A stretch of DNA of 64,000 nucleotides from Aplectana chamaeleonis. Its lineage: Eukaryota > Nematoda > Chromadorea > Rhabditida > Cosmocercidae. The translations under genes were made by a program, and so were the position numbers. Every line of letters starts with the position of its first letter. The stretch's first letter is position 1. The notes below the pieces were generated by a model. That model was not told where the DNA came from. It made no database searches and saw only the letters and a program-made list of their open reading frames with translations. The stretch spans positions 496,001 through 560,000 of the forward strand of contig JAPDOI010000152.1 of assembly GCA_029168955.1 (NCBI GenBank). The letters run 5' to 3'. Below, one piece after another: positions 33,501 through 46,432 of the stretch.

Positions 33501-36500
33501 CATGTCATCCTGATGAAGTCATCAGATGCCCTATGTACTTTAAATGACACCCTGATGACGTCATCAGATGCCCTGTGTACTTTACATGTCATCCTGATGA
33601 AGTCATCAGATGTCCTATGTACTTTACATGACACCCTGATGACGTCATCAGATGCCCTATGTACTTTACATGACACCCTGATGACGTCATCAGATGCCCT
33701 ATGTACTTTACATGACACCCTGATGATGTCACCAGCTGCCCTATGTACTTTACATGACACCCTGATGACGTCATCAGATGCCCTATGTACTTTACATGAC
33801 ACCCTGATGACGTCATCAGATGCCCTATGTGTATTTACATGACACCCTGATGACGTCATCAGATGCCCTATGTACCTTACATGACACCCTGATGACGTCA
33901 TCAGATGCCCTATGTACTTTACATGACACACTGATGACGTCATCAGATGCCCTATGTACTTTACATGACACCCTGATGACGTCATCAGATGCCCTATGTA
34001 CTTTAAATGACACCCTGATGACGTCATCAGATGCCCTATGTACTTTACATGACATCCTGATGACGGCATCAGATGCCCTATGTACTTTACATGACACCCT
34101 GATGACGTCATCAGATGCCCTATGTACTTTACACGACACCCTGATGACGTCATCAGATGCCCTATGTACTTTACATGACACCCTGATGACGTCATCAGAT
34201 GCCCTATGTACTTTACATGACATCCTGATGACGTCATCAGATGTGTACTTTACATGACACCCTGATGACGTCATCAGATGCCCTATGTACTTTACATGAC
34301 ATCCTGATGACGTCATCAGATGCCCTATGTACTTTACATGACACCCTGTTGACGTCATCAAATGCCCTATGTACTTTACATGACATCCTGATGACGTCAT
34401 CAGATGCCCTATGTACTTTAAATGACACCCTGATGACGTCATCAGATGCCCTATGTACTTTACATGACACCCTGATGACGTCATCAGCTGCCCTATGTAC
34501 TTTACATGACATCCTGATGACGTCATCAGATGCCCTATGTACTTTACATGACACCCTGATGACGTCATCAGACGCCCTATGTACTTTACATGACACCCTG
34601 ATGACGTCATCAGATGCCCTATGTACTTTACATGACACCCTGATGACGTCATCAGATGCCCTATGTACTTTACATGACACCCTTATGACGTCATCAGATG
34701 CCCTGTACTTTACATGACACCCTGATGACGTCATCAGATGCCCTATGTACTTTACATGACACCTGATGACGTCATCAGATGCCTATGTACTTTACATGAC
34801 ACCTGATGACGTCATCAGATGCCCTATGTACTTTACGCGACACCCTGATGACGTCATCAGATGCCCTACGTACTTTACATGACACCCTGATGACGTCATC
34901 AGATGCCCTATGTACTTTACATGACACCCTGATGACGTCATCAGATGCCTATGTACTTTACATGACATCCTGATGACGTCATCAGATGCCCTATGTACTT
35001 TACATGACACCCTGATGACGTCATCAGATGCCCTATGTACTTTACATGACACTCTGATGACGTCATCAGATGCCCTATGTACTTTACATGACACCATGAT
35101 GACGTCATCAGATGCCCCATGTACTTTACATGACACCCTGATGACGTCATCACATGCCCTATGTACTTTACATGACACCCTGATGACGTCATCACACGCC
35201 CTATGTACTTTACATGACACACTGATGACGTCATCAGATGCCCTATGTACTTTACATGACACCCTGATGACGTCATCAGATGCCCTATGTACTTTACATG
35301 ACATCCTGATGACGTCATCAGATGCCCTATGTACTTTACATGACACCTGATGACGTCATCAGATGCCCTATGTACTTTACATGACACCTGATGACGTCAT
35401 CAGATGCCTATGTACTTTACATGACATCCTGATGACGTCATCACATGCCCTATATACTTTACATGACACCCTGATGACGTCATCAGATGCCCTATGTACT
35501 TTACGCGACACCTGATGACGTCATCAGATGCCCTACGTACTTTACATGACACTCTGATGACGTCATCAGATGCCCTATGTACTTTACATGACAACCTGAT
35601 GACGTCATCAGATGCCCTATGTACTTTACATGACATCCTGATGACGTCATCAGATGCCCTATGGAGTTTACATGACACCTGATAACGTCCTCACATGCCG
35701 TATGTACTTTACATGACACCCTGATGACGTCATCCCACGCCCTATGTACTTTACATGACACACTGATGACGTCATCAGATGCCCTATGTACTTTACATGA
35801 CACCCTGATGACGTCATCAGATGCCCTATGTACTTTACATGACATCCTGATGACGTCATCAGATGCCTATGTACTTTACGCGACACCTGATGACGTCATC
35901 AGATTGCCCTATGTACTTTACATGACATCCTGATGACGTCATCAGATGCCCTATGTACTTTACATGACATCCTGATGACGTCATCAGATGCCCTATGTAC
36001 TTTACGCGGACACCTGATGACGTCATCAGATGCTATGTACTTTACATGACACTCTGATGACGTCATCAGATGCCCTATGTACTTTACATGACACCATGAT
36101 GACGTCATCAGATGCCCTATGTACTTTACATGACACCTGATAGCGTCATCAGATGCTCTATGTACTTTACATGACACCCTGATGAACGTCATCAGATGCC
36201 TATGTGCTATGACACCCTGATGACGTCATCAGATGTACATGACACCCTGATGACGTCATCAGATGCCCTATGTACTTTACATGACACCCTGATGACGTCA
36301 TCAGATGCCCTATGTACTTTACATGACATCCTGATGACGTCATCAGATGCCCTATGTACTTTACATGACATCCTGATGACGTCATCACATGCCCTATGTA
36401 CTTTACATGACACCCTGATGACGTCATCACACGCCCTATGTACTTTACATGACACACTGATGACGTCATCAGATGCCCTATGTACTTTACATGACACCCT

Positions 36501-39500
36501 GATGACGTCATCAGATGCCCTATGTACTTTACATGACATCCTGATGACGTCATCAGATGCCCTATGTACTTTACATGACATCCTGATGACGTCATCAGAT
36601 GCCCTATGTACTTTACATGACACCCTGATGACGTCATCAGATGCCCTATGTACTTTACATGACACTCTGATGACGTCATCAGATGCCCTATGTACTTTAC
36701 ATGACACCATGATGACGTCATCAGATGCCCTCATGTACTTTACATGACACCTGATGACGTCATCAGATGCCCTATGTACTTTACATGACACCTGATGACG
36801 TCATCAGATGCCCTATGTACTTTACATGACATCCTGATGACGTCATCAGATGCCCTATGTACTTTACATGACACCCTGATGACGTCATCAGATGCCCTAT
36901 GTACTTTACGCGACACCCTGATGACGTCATCAGATGCCCTATGTACTTTACATGACATCCTGATGACGTCATCAGATGCCTATGTACTTTACATGACACC
37001 CTGATGACGTCATCACATGCCCTATGTACTTTACATGACACCTGATGACGTCATCAGATGCCCTATGTACTTTACATGACACACTGATGACGTCATCAGA
37101 TGCCCTATGTACTTTACATGACACCTGATGACGTCATCAGATGCCCTATGTACTTTACATGACACCTGATGACGTCATCAGATGCCTATGTACTTTACGC
37201 GACACCTGATGACGTCATCAGATGCCCTATGTACTTTACATGACACCCTGATGACGTCATCAGATGCCCTATGTACTTTTACATGACACCCTGATGACGT
37301 CATCAGATGCCCTATGTACTTTACATGACATCCTGATGACGTCATCAGATGCCCTATGTACTTTACATGACACCTGATGACGTCATCAGATGCCCTATGT
37401 ACTTTACATGACACACTGATGACGTCATCAGATGCCCTATGTACTTTACATGACACCCTGATGACGTCATCAGATGCCCTATGTACTTTACATGACATCC
37501 TGATGACGTCATCAGATGCCCTATGTACTTTACATGACACCCTGATGACGTCATCAGATGCCCCATGTACTTTACATGACACCCTGATGACGTCATCACA
37601 TGCCCTATGTACTTTACATGACACCCTGATGACGTCATCACATGCCCTATGTACTTTACATGACACCCTGATGACGTCATCAGATGCCCTATGTACTTAA
37701 CATGACACCCTGATGACGTCATCAGACGCCCTATGTACATTACATGACATCCTGATGACGTCATCAGATGCCCTGTGCACTTTACATGTCATCCTGATGA
37801 AGTCATCAGATGCCCTATGTACTTTACATGACACCCTGATGACGTCATCAGATGCCCTATGTACTTTACATGTCATCCTGATGACGTCATCAGATGCCCT
37901 ATGTACTTTACATGACACCCTGATGACGTCATCAGATGCCCTATGTACTTTACATGACATTCTGATGACGTCACCGGATGCCCTGTGTACTTTACATGTC
38001 ATCCTGATGAAGTCATCAGATGCCCTATGTACTTTAAATGACACCCTGATGACGTCATCAGATGCCCTGTGTACTTTACATGTCATCCTGATGAAGTCAT
38101 CAGATGCCCTATGTACTTTACATGACACCCTGATGACGTCATCCGATGCCCTATGTACTTTACATGACATCCTGATGAAGTCATCAGATGTCCTATGTAC
38201 TTTACATGACACCCTGATGACGTCATCAGATGCCCTATGTACTTTACATGACACCCTGATGACGTCATCAGATGCCCTATGTACTTTACATGACACCCTG
38301 ATGATGTCACCAGATGCCCTATGTACTTTACATGACACCCTGATGACGTCATCAGATGCCCTATGTACTTTACATGACACCCTGATGACGTCATCAGATG
38401 CCCTATGTGCTTTACATGACACCCTGATGACGTCATCAGATGCCCTATGTACCTTACATGACACCCTGATGACGTCATCAGATGCCCTATGTACTTTACA
38501 TGACACACTGATGACGTCATCAGATGCCCTATGTACTTTACATGACACCCTGATGACGTCATCAGATGCCCTATGTACTTTAAATGACACCCTGATGACG
38601 TCATCAGATGCCCTATGTACTTTACATGACATCCTGATGACGGCATCAGATGCCTATGTACTTTACATGACACCCTGATGACGTCATCAGATGCCCTATG
38701 TACTTTACACGATACCTGATGACGTCATCAGATGCCCTATGTACTTTACATGACACCTGATGACGTCATCAGATGCCTATGTACTTTACATGACATCCTG
38801 ATGACGTCATCAGATGCCCTATGTACTTTAAATGACACCCTGATGACGTCATCAGATGCCCTATGTACTTTACATGACACCCTGATGACGTCATCAGATG
38901 CCCTATGTGCTTTACATGACACCTGATGACGTCATCAGATGCCTATGTACTTTACATGACACCTGATGATGTCACCAGATGCCCTATGTACTTTACATGA
39001 CACCTGATGACGTCATCCGATGCCTATGTACTTTACATGACATCCTGATGACGTCATCAGATGTCCTATGTACTTTACATGACACCCTGATGACGTCATC
39101 AGATGCCCTATGTACTTTACATGACACCTGATGACGTCATCAGATGCCCTATGTACTTTACATGACACCTGATGATGTCACCAGATGCCCTATGTACTTT
39201 ACGCTGACACCCTGATGACGTCATCAGATGCCCTATGTACTTTACATGACACCTGATGACGTCATCAGATGCCCTATGTGCTTTACATGACACCTGATGA
39301 CGTCATCAGATGCCCTATGTACCTTACATGACACCTGATGACGTCATCAGATGCCCTATGTACTTTACATGACACACTGATGACGTCATCAGATGCCCTA
39401 TGTACTTTACATGACACCCTGATGACGTCATCAGATGCGCTATGTACTTTAAATGACACCCTGATGACGTCATCAGATGCCCTATGTACTTTACATGACA

Positions 39501-41284
39501 TCCTGATGACGGCATCAGATTATGTACTTTACATGACACCCTGATGACGTCATCAGATGCCCTATGTACTTTACACGACACCCTGATGACGTCATCAGAT
39601 GCCCTATGTACTTTACATGACACCCTGATGACGTCATCAGATGCCCTATGTACTTTACATGACATCCTGATGACGTCATCAGATGTGTACTTTACATGAC
39701 ACCCTGATGACGTCATCAGATGCCCTATGTACTTTACATGACATCCTGATGACGTCATAAGATGCCCTATGTACTTTACATGACACCCTGTTGACGTCAT
39801 CAAATGCCCTATGTACTTTACATGACATCCTGAAGACGTCATCAGATAACCTATGTACTTTAAATGACACCCTGATGACGTCATCAGATGCCCTATGTAC
39901 TTTACATGACACCCTGATGACGTCATCAGCTGCCCTATGTACTTTACATGACATCCTGATGACGTCATCAGATGCCCTATGTACTTTACATGACACCCTG
40001 ATGACGTCATCAGACGCCCTATGTACTTTACATGACACCCTGATGACGTCATCAGATGCCCTATGTACTTTACGCGACACCCTGATGACGTCATCAGATG
40101 CCCTATGTACTTTACATGACACCCTGATGACGTCATCAGATGCCCTATGTACTTTACATGACACCCTGATGACGTCATCAGATGCCCTATGTACTTTACA
40201 TGACACCCTGATGACGTCATCAGATGCCCTATGTACTTTACATGACAACCTGATGACGTCATCAGATGCCCTATGTACTTTACATGACACTCTGATGACG
40301 TCATCAGATGCCTATGTACTTTACATGACAACCTGATGACGTCATCAGATGCCCTATGTACTTTACATGACACCATGATGACGTCACCAGATGCCCTATG
40401 TACTTTACATGACACCGTGGTGACGTCATCAGATCCCCTATGTACTTTACATGACACCCTGATGACGTCATCAGATGCCCTATGTACTTTACATGACACA
40501 CTGATGACGTCATCAGATGCCCTATGTACTTTACATGACACCCTGATGACGTCATCAGATGCCCTATGTACTTTACATGACACTCTGATGACGTCATCAG
40601 ATGCCCTATGTACTTTACATGACACCCTGATGACGTCATCAGATGCCCTATGTACTTTACATGACACTCTGATGACGTCATCAGATGCCCTATGTACTTT
40701 ACATGACACTCTGATGACGTCATCAGATGCCTATGTACTTTACATGACACCTGATGACGTCATCAGATGCCCTATGTACTTTACATGACACCCTGATGAC
40801 GTCATCAGATGCCCTATGTACTTTACATGACACTCTGATGACGTCATCAGATGCCCTATGTACTTTACATGACACCCTGATGACGTCATCAGATGCCCTA
40901 TGTACTTTACATGACACTCTGATGACGTCATCAGATGCCCTATGTACTTTACATGACACCCTGATGACGTCATCACATGCCCTATGTACATTACATGACA
41001 CCCTGATGACGTCATCAGATGCCCTATGTACTTTACATGACACCCTGATGACGTCATCAGATGCCCTATGTACATTACATGACACCCTGATGACGTCATC
41101 AGATGCCCTATGTACTTTACATGACACTCTGATGACGTCATCAGATGCCCTATGTACTTTACATGACACCCTCATGACGTCATCAGATGCCCTATGTACT
41201 TTACATGACACTCTGATGACGTCATCAGATGCCCTATGTACTTTACATCACACCCTGATGACGTCATCAGATGCCCTATGTACT
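30593..41284. repeat. 42-bp CRE-palindrome satellite, array II (~255 monomers)
   Basis: Monomers are mostly 42 bp, with many 41-bp units lacking one C in ACACCCTG. Almost all keep TGATGACGTCATCA. Variant classes (TGAAGTCATC, TGATGTCACC, GACGCCCTATGTACATT) recur at regular distances. GACGCCC marks at 31594, 32182, 32686 and 33273 give alternating 14, 12 and 14 units, so a 26-unit, 1092-bp higher-order repeat. Larger offsets are also seen (33461 to 37955 is exactly 107 units; 34061 to 39507 about 5.45 kb). The leading edge matches that of array I. Uninterrupted frames up to 770 codons are periodicity artefacts. Confidence 0.97.
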
Positions 41285-42020
41285 GATCGCCTGCGACCAC
41301 TGGCAGTGGCTAGTGGCAGGAACGAGGAACGAGGAACGAGGAACAGGACACGAGGGACGCGTTACAAAAAAAAACGCGAATTTTAGCTAAGCTTCCGCCG
41401 ATCTAACTTTGTTAATTTTCAATCGATTTGGCTCAAATTTTGTCAGCGGGTGTCTTCTAGACTCTCTCACTTATATCCAGAAGGAAATCTCTAGAAAATT
41501 TGTTTTACAGGTTTTATTAACTACTTTAGCAAAATCTAAGCGATCACAAGTGCCAGGCAAAACCAAACCTCTCCAGCCGCTTCGCGGCTGGAGCGATACA
41601 CGCTGATTTTTCTTTTCAGATGTCGGTCGTGCCCGTAATTATGCACTGCCAAACACCCCCACCTCGTTTTTTTTCGATTGACAATCTTTGACCGGGTGAT
41701 CAATCGCTCAAATCGGCGCAGCGGCTGACCATTTCCTAAGATTCGCTTATTCTTTGGTGGGGTTATGGGGTTCAAGGGCAATAGTTTTGCGAAAGGTTTG
41801 ATGCCTCCTACTTTAGGGATTGAGCAGTGAGCAGGGAATTTGCTGCTTCCTTCTTTGAGCAAGTGTAGGCGCACGAGAGCGAGCGAGCGTGAGCGCGCGT
41901 GGGCTCGCGAGAGGGAGCGCGCATGAGCGGCAAGCAAAACGCGTGGCCTTGGTGAACATCGATTTTGCGTGATCGCACGCTCTCGCGACGTATGGACGAT
42001 GCCTAAGGGTTCTCTGACCT
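41285..42020. other. Unassigned; small hairpin and 7-bp minisatellite
   Basis: GGAACGA repeats about four times at 41320-41350. CTCCAGCCG-CTTCG-CGGCTGGAG (41571-41593) is a perfect 9-bp-stem hairpin. GC-rich AGCGAGCG tracts run at 41870-41930. No gene is recognised. Confidence 0.45.
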
Positions 42021-42190
42021 GGGGCGCGTTCCAAGAACGTTCCCACGACGCTGTGAGAGGAGAAGCAATCTCACCATGCACAAATCTGCTTTCCATGGAT
42101 GCGAATCTTAACTGAAAATTGCGCCCACGTGGCCGTGGCTTCGATTCCATGGACGCGTTTTGCCGTGGAAACGTTCTTGGAACGCACCCC
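42021..42190. mobile_element. MITE with 24-bp inverted ends, 170 bp
   Basis: Ends GGGGCGCGTTCCAAGAACGT and ACGTTCTTGGAACGCACCCC. The interior shares TGGA and CCATGG blocks in both orientations. It abuts the repeat at 42193. Confidence 0.75.
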
Positions 42191-42192
42191 TG

Positions 42193-43144
42193 TAGGATGG
42201 CCAATTAGATGGAAACAGGGTCAGTTCGCCCACCCCCCAATCGACTCATTGGCCGTGAGACAGATTTCGGCATTGGAGCACGCTTTTCGCGCTAGCCTTC
42301 TAATCTCCTCAGAAAGCATCAGTATCACAATTTCGCAGGATCGCTCTACCGTACGACTGATTTTCAGAGGTAGAACAGCTCAATTGACATGTAGAACTGG
42401 TTTCGATGTGCATTCGGAGACTTGTTCAGTATATAGCATATTGCAATGTATGCCCATGATACCGTGAAGAACTGATTGTGCAATAACTAAGTGTTACAGG
42501 TCTTCAGTCTAAACTAATATTACAAAGTTGTTGCTTAAAAGTCATAAAATATGAGCTCTCGATTTCGAGAATTTACAGCTCGATGAATACATTAATCATT
42601 TGTTACATAATCATTTGTTCATAATCATAATTATACATCATCGATGTCTAGAAAAATGCAATAAAATATAATATTTTCACAATACTTCTTCAGCGATACA
42701 TGTCACAGTTTTACAGCTAAACTATATCGAAACCAGTTATGCCTGTTAATGGAGCTGTTCTTCTCTTGAAATTAGCTTTTACGATGGAGAAATCCTGCAA
42801 AATTGTGATATTGAGGCTTTCTGAGGAGTATGAAATGCTAGCGCGAAAAGCGTACTCCAATGACAAAATCTGTACCACGGCCAATGAGTCGATTGGGGTG
42901 GGCTGGATAACATTATTCAAAAGGACGGTCCGCGGCGGCTCTCAGGACGATCCACGGCGGCTCTCAGGACGATCCGCGGCGGCTTTCAGGACGATCAGCG
43001 GCGCCTGCAAGACGATCCGCGGCGCTGACAAGATGGTTCGCGGCGCATTGCCGGCGCATCCGCGGCTTCGGTGAAGGATCATTAGGTCGTCGGCCGCGGA
43101 CGATCCTGCAAAAGCGCCGCGGATCGTCCTTGGACTTCTCTGAG
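42193..43144 (-). repeat. Inverse copy of 11982-12976 (arms plus GC iterons)
   Basis: It contains both inverted arms (42230-42430 and 42720-42905) and the CCGCGG iterons (42925-43135), colinear with 12976 to 11982 on the opposite strand. Confidence 0.92.
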
Positions 43145-43720
43145 GGGCTTGGTGGAAGCTCTTCTCAACGTTTTAGTTTTTTAACATTCCTGTCTTCAAG
43201 CCTTTTTTTCACACCCCTTCGAGTAACAGAATGAGAAGTGGAAGTTCAGAAAACGTGATAATCCAGAGTTAGTGCACTTTCAAACGGGAGTCTATGAGGG
43301 AAACAGCTTGAATAATACATCTCCGCAAATCGATTTTTTCCCATCCAGCGTCAAGAATGCCACTCTACTTTAGTTGGCTTTCAGAATGGGGGGGGGGGGT
43401 GGGGTTCATCGGTAATCAGAAATATTTGATCGTTGTTTGAAGCTTGCACGAGGTAGTATGAGGAGTTTATTTGACTGCCGTTTCGGCGAAGTAGCTTCAG
43501 AGTCCTACCAAAATCCTCGGTAGACCGTGGGCCAGTATCAGGAGGTGATGGGATACCAGGAACACAGATTTGTACCCCTCACCAGAAGGCAAGTCTGATC
43601 ATCAGTGGTGGCAGTGGTAGTCAGAAATGTCATATTTCACTCAGGGCTGTAGTAAACCTCCTCAGAATCAAATTAAGATCATAAACGATCGTCCGAAGAA
43701 TTGTTGGGATGATCTGTAAG
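43145..43720. other. Unassigned
   Basis: It has a G10 run near 43390. No gene or clear repeat is recognised. Confidence 0.35.
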
Positions 43721-43732
43721 AGTATTCAAATG

Positions 43733-44077
43733 AGAGCTCTCTACGAGTTCTGTGCCGAATTACCGGCGACGACAAACGGGTGCAACTTTGACGCTATCAG
43801 AGAATGCAGTGATGTATACGAAAAGATGGCGTTCATTGGCAGACTGGCTTCGGTCGTGACGAGGGAATGACTTCTGAAGAAAAAGAAGCTGAAATTGAGA
43901 AAAGCCTTAGAACAAGCTGAAGCGTACAAGCGCCTGGGAGCAGATGCCCCTCATCTCAGAAAGGAAAAACTAGGAGTGGTTCAGCTAAGGAACTGTAGGG
44001 AAGACGGTGACTCGCTCTTGAACACAATTCCTAAATCGAAGTCCGCAGATGCTGTGCAAATGCTTGGCTCGAGATAA
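43733..44077 (+). CDS. Coding-like frame with one internal stop, unknown
   Basis: One frame reads MRALYEFCAELPATTNGCNF... to a TGA at about 43868, then continues open as LLKKKKLKLRKALEQAEAYK and onward to 44077. A highly charged helix-forming stretch follows the stop. The family is not recognised. It could be a pseudogene or an overlap of two short frames (the second begins MTSEEKEAEIEKSL). Confidence 0.2.
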
Positions 44078-44107
44078 AGTGAAATGCTCTGTAGAACGCC
44101 GGGCGCG

Positions 44108-44230
44108 AGAGCGGGGATGTGCGTTTTCGATTTTTCGGTTTTTTCGTTTTTCGCCATTTTTGGCGAAACAAATCAATATCGAAAAAAACGGAAAAGATAA
44201 AAAAAAATTCGGTTTTTTTTTTCGTCTAAA
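44108..44230. repeat. TTTTTCGG low-complexity repeat, inverted halves
   Basis: TTTTTCGGTTTTTTCG is followed by its complementary AAAAAACGGAAAAG and back again. It opens with GGGATGTGCG, as in the TTTTCTG family. Confidence 0.5.
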
Positions 44231-44259
44231 ATTTGCGGTTCTGATGCGGTTTGCAGTCG

Positions 44260-45070
44260 ATCCTTTGCTGCCAACAGACGTCTGCAGCAAGTTTGCGCTC
44301 GTCTTTCAATTGAATGTAGGTATGGAGCTTCGGGAAGGATGGCCCTCGTGAACAAAATGGATGATAACCAATTGATAAAGGGTAGGGTATAAAAACGTGG
44401 AGAGCGGTGTGCCTTTTTTCACAAACCCTCCTTCTCTACGGGCCAGCAGCTGAGGATCTGCCTGGACTAGAAAGTAGGAAAACAGGTAGTTAGTCGGTAG
44501 TTAAGATATAACAAAATCGGAGTGAAGACTTAGAAAATCATCGAGCCGTGACGCGACCAACGAAGATTTGCCATCCTTCCCGAAGCTCCATTCCTACATT
44601 CCTTTCAATTGCTTTCAACATCTGTTCGCTCACAAACAAATGCATGATCTGTCCCTTGCACGACGGGATCATCTATTATATCAGTTTCGATGGGGAACTA
44701 GACTGTTTGGATCAAAATTTCTTAGATTTTCTTTGAGCATGGTCACAGTTTGGGAAATAATCCTTCGAAGAACTGAAAACATTAGATTCGACAGGCGGAA
44801 ACATCACCAATCTGATAACACTAATCGATTCGACATAACTGGTAACCTACATGGGCACCTTTAGGTCTAAAAAAATCTTTCCGTTCATGATGTACACGAA
44901 AAGTCGCTGAAAATAGCTATTCGGAAATTCATAATTTCTTTAGGGAAGCATTGCAAAAAATTCTAGGCGCAACAACCTTTCTTTTCACCCTCTATCGACC
45001 CATAACAAAAAAACTACGGATATAAAGTTTCTTGGGCGAACGGCCCTATATATAGTTCCATCCAGCGAAA
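44260..45070. other. Unassigned
   Basis: No convincing gene or repeat. Short frames only. Confidence 0.3.
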
Positions 45071-45074
45071 GTGA

Positions 45075-45345
45075 TTCAACTGAACCCCTGTGTAGATACC
45101 ACGACTCAATGCGTGTGGTTGCATCGCGGCCATTACCGTCCAATAGCCCGCAATCATACTCCCAGCGACGGGCGACACGACGCAATCTTTAAAATCCATA
45201 ACGACCGAAAATCGACATGCCTGGTGTGCACTGTCGCTTCGCTGGTCGCGAGAAGTATGATCCCTGGCATAGTGTCGGGAGACTAGGGTACTGGTCAGCG
45301 CTAACCGCGACGCGACCGCTCGCATTGAAATTGAAGATGACAACG
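45075..45345. repeat. Diverged foldback element
   Basis: CAATGCG..GGTTGC.TCGCGG (45107-45140) and AATCATACTCCCAGCGACGG (45152-45171) recur in inverse form between 45240 and 45330. The 120-codon minus frame over it is probably spurious. Confidence 0.5.
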
Positions 45346-45375
45346 CTGGAGATCCACGCAAATGTATGCTATGCA

Positions 45376-45681
45376 TTAGAAACTATTGATGTTCGTCCCT
45401 GCTGATCTTTTTTTTCCGTTTGGGTCTAAGACTTGCCCCCTATTTTCAACTTCTAGGAAGTCGATAAAGTTAGAGACGACCTTCGAACCCAAAGTTTTCA
45501 AATGCGATAAAACTTCGGCAGGAATATTCGGAGAAATACCGCAGTTTTGAACAACAACTTCACAATAGGGATTTCGGAAGGTGGTTAACGCTACAATTTT
45601 GTCAGGATTCGCCACTGCAGAAAAGCTAAAATGCCTCACATCATTATGTTGAGACTTTTGACTCTCTAAGAAAGCATAATT
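45376..45681 (-). CDS. Probable terminal exon of an unknown protein
   Basis: On the minus strand an acceptor-like ACGATGACAG precedes NYAFLESQKSQHNDVRHFSF, followed by ANPDKIVALTTFRNPYCEVV and PAEVLSHLKTLGSKVVSNFI, to TAA at 45376-45378. The frame of about 100 codons has purine-first codons, balanced hydrophobic and charged residues and no low complexity, making it one of the best coding candidates in the window. I do not recognise the family. Upstream exons are not evident and it could be a relic. Confidence 0.4.
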   Translation of the reverse strand, partial: NYAFLESQKSQHNDVRHFSFSAVANPDKIVALTTFRNPYCEVVVQNCGISPNIPAEVLSHLKTLGSKVVSNFIDFLEVENRGQVLDPNGKKRSAGTNINSF

Positions 45682-45759
45682 CTGTCATCGTTTGGAGCAC
45701 TTATATTGCGTTGCCTTGTTTTTGCAGTAAAAACATGTAATTGCGAGAAAACGTTAAAA

Positions 45760-45855
45760 AAGACAAGAAATTTTTCGGTTTTGTTCGGAATTTTTCGATT
45801 TCAAAACCGAATATTTTTCGTTTTTCGGTTTTTTTCGGTTTCAAAGTTTTTCGCA
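45760..45855. repeat. TTTTTCGGTTT low-complexity repeat
   Basis: Repeated TTTTTCGGTTTT units, related to 44108-44230. Confidence 0.5.
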
Positions 45856-46432
45856 TATGCCTGTGCTAGAGCTGAAGCAGAAAATGGAGCCTAGTGCAGA
45901 ATGTACAAGAAGAATAGGCACTATTCATTGATGTGCAGGAGCAGAGAAATGCTATGTAAAGCTGAAGTCTGCCGCCGTATGCGCTGGTATGTGAGGCCTC
46001 GACGGGGCTGACAGTGAAAAAGAAACTGAAGGGGTGAATGCGGTTCTTTTCACTACTGACTTCCGCCGATTTGATTAGCGTAGAGTGGCGTGACCGGTGA
46101 AAAAAATGCAACCAAGGTATGAAGCAGGCTGAGCAAAGCTCAATTCCAACCATGGGATTAGCACCGGTGCAAGTGAGGTGATCCGATAAGAATTTTACGG
46201 TTTGTAAAAAAAAGCAGTTTTTACATCGTGCATCCGGGAAAGGTGCCAAATCGAGTTTTTCGGCTTAGGCTGCTCCAGTGCTTATTTGGAAGGGGGTCGG
46301 AAAAAAGGTCACCGCCCGAGTCAGAGGTCGATTGGTCCCATTAGAGCCGAGAACGGGACGTCTCTTAAAAGGGGTCGAAAAAACCCTCAAAAACCGGGGC
46401 GCCGCTCGGGGATGAATGGCTCCAGACTAAGG

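Larger units (their letters stand above)
29297..43144 (-). mobile_element. 13.8-kb composite element carrying satellite array II
   Basis: The left end CTCAGAGAAACTCACG (29297) and right end CTTCTCTGAG (to 43144) are inverted, with GG on both flanks (29295-29296 and 43145-43146). Reading the minus strand, the right end (43144 to 42193) matches the left half of the 2.1-kb element (11982-12976), and the left end (29612 to 29297) matches its other end (13765-14076). The intervening material is different: a foldback element, satellite array II and 41285-42192. The simplest reading is one element family with a grossly expanded interior. Independent insertions bracketing the array remain possible. 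Confidence 0.5.

Noticed and set aside
25022..41284. CRISPR array
   Set aside because: There are no unique spacers. Whole 42-bp units are tandem and near identical, no cas genes are present, and the context is eukaryotic.
25022..41284. Hammerhead ribozyme encoded in the satellite (each unit contains CTGATGA)
   Set aside because: The monomer lacks the required GAAA half of the core. CTGATGA here is simply one arm of the CRE palindrome.
45014..45376. 120-codon minus-strand ORF
   Set aside because: It lies over a diverged inverted repeat (45075-45345) and shows no protein family resemblance.
45866..46249. 127-codon minus-strand ORF
   Set aside because: Cys/Phe/Ser-rich composition typical of antisense low-complexity, with no motifs and no splice support.
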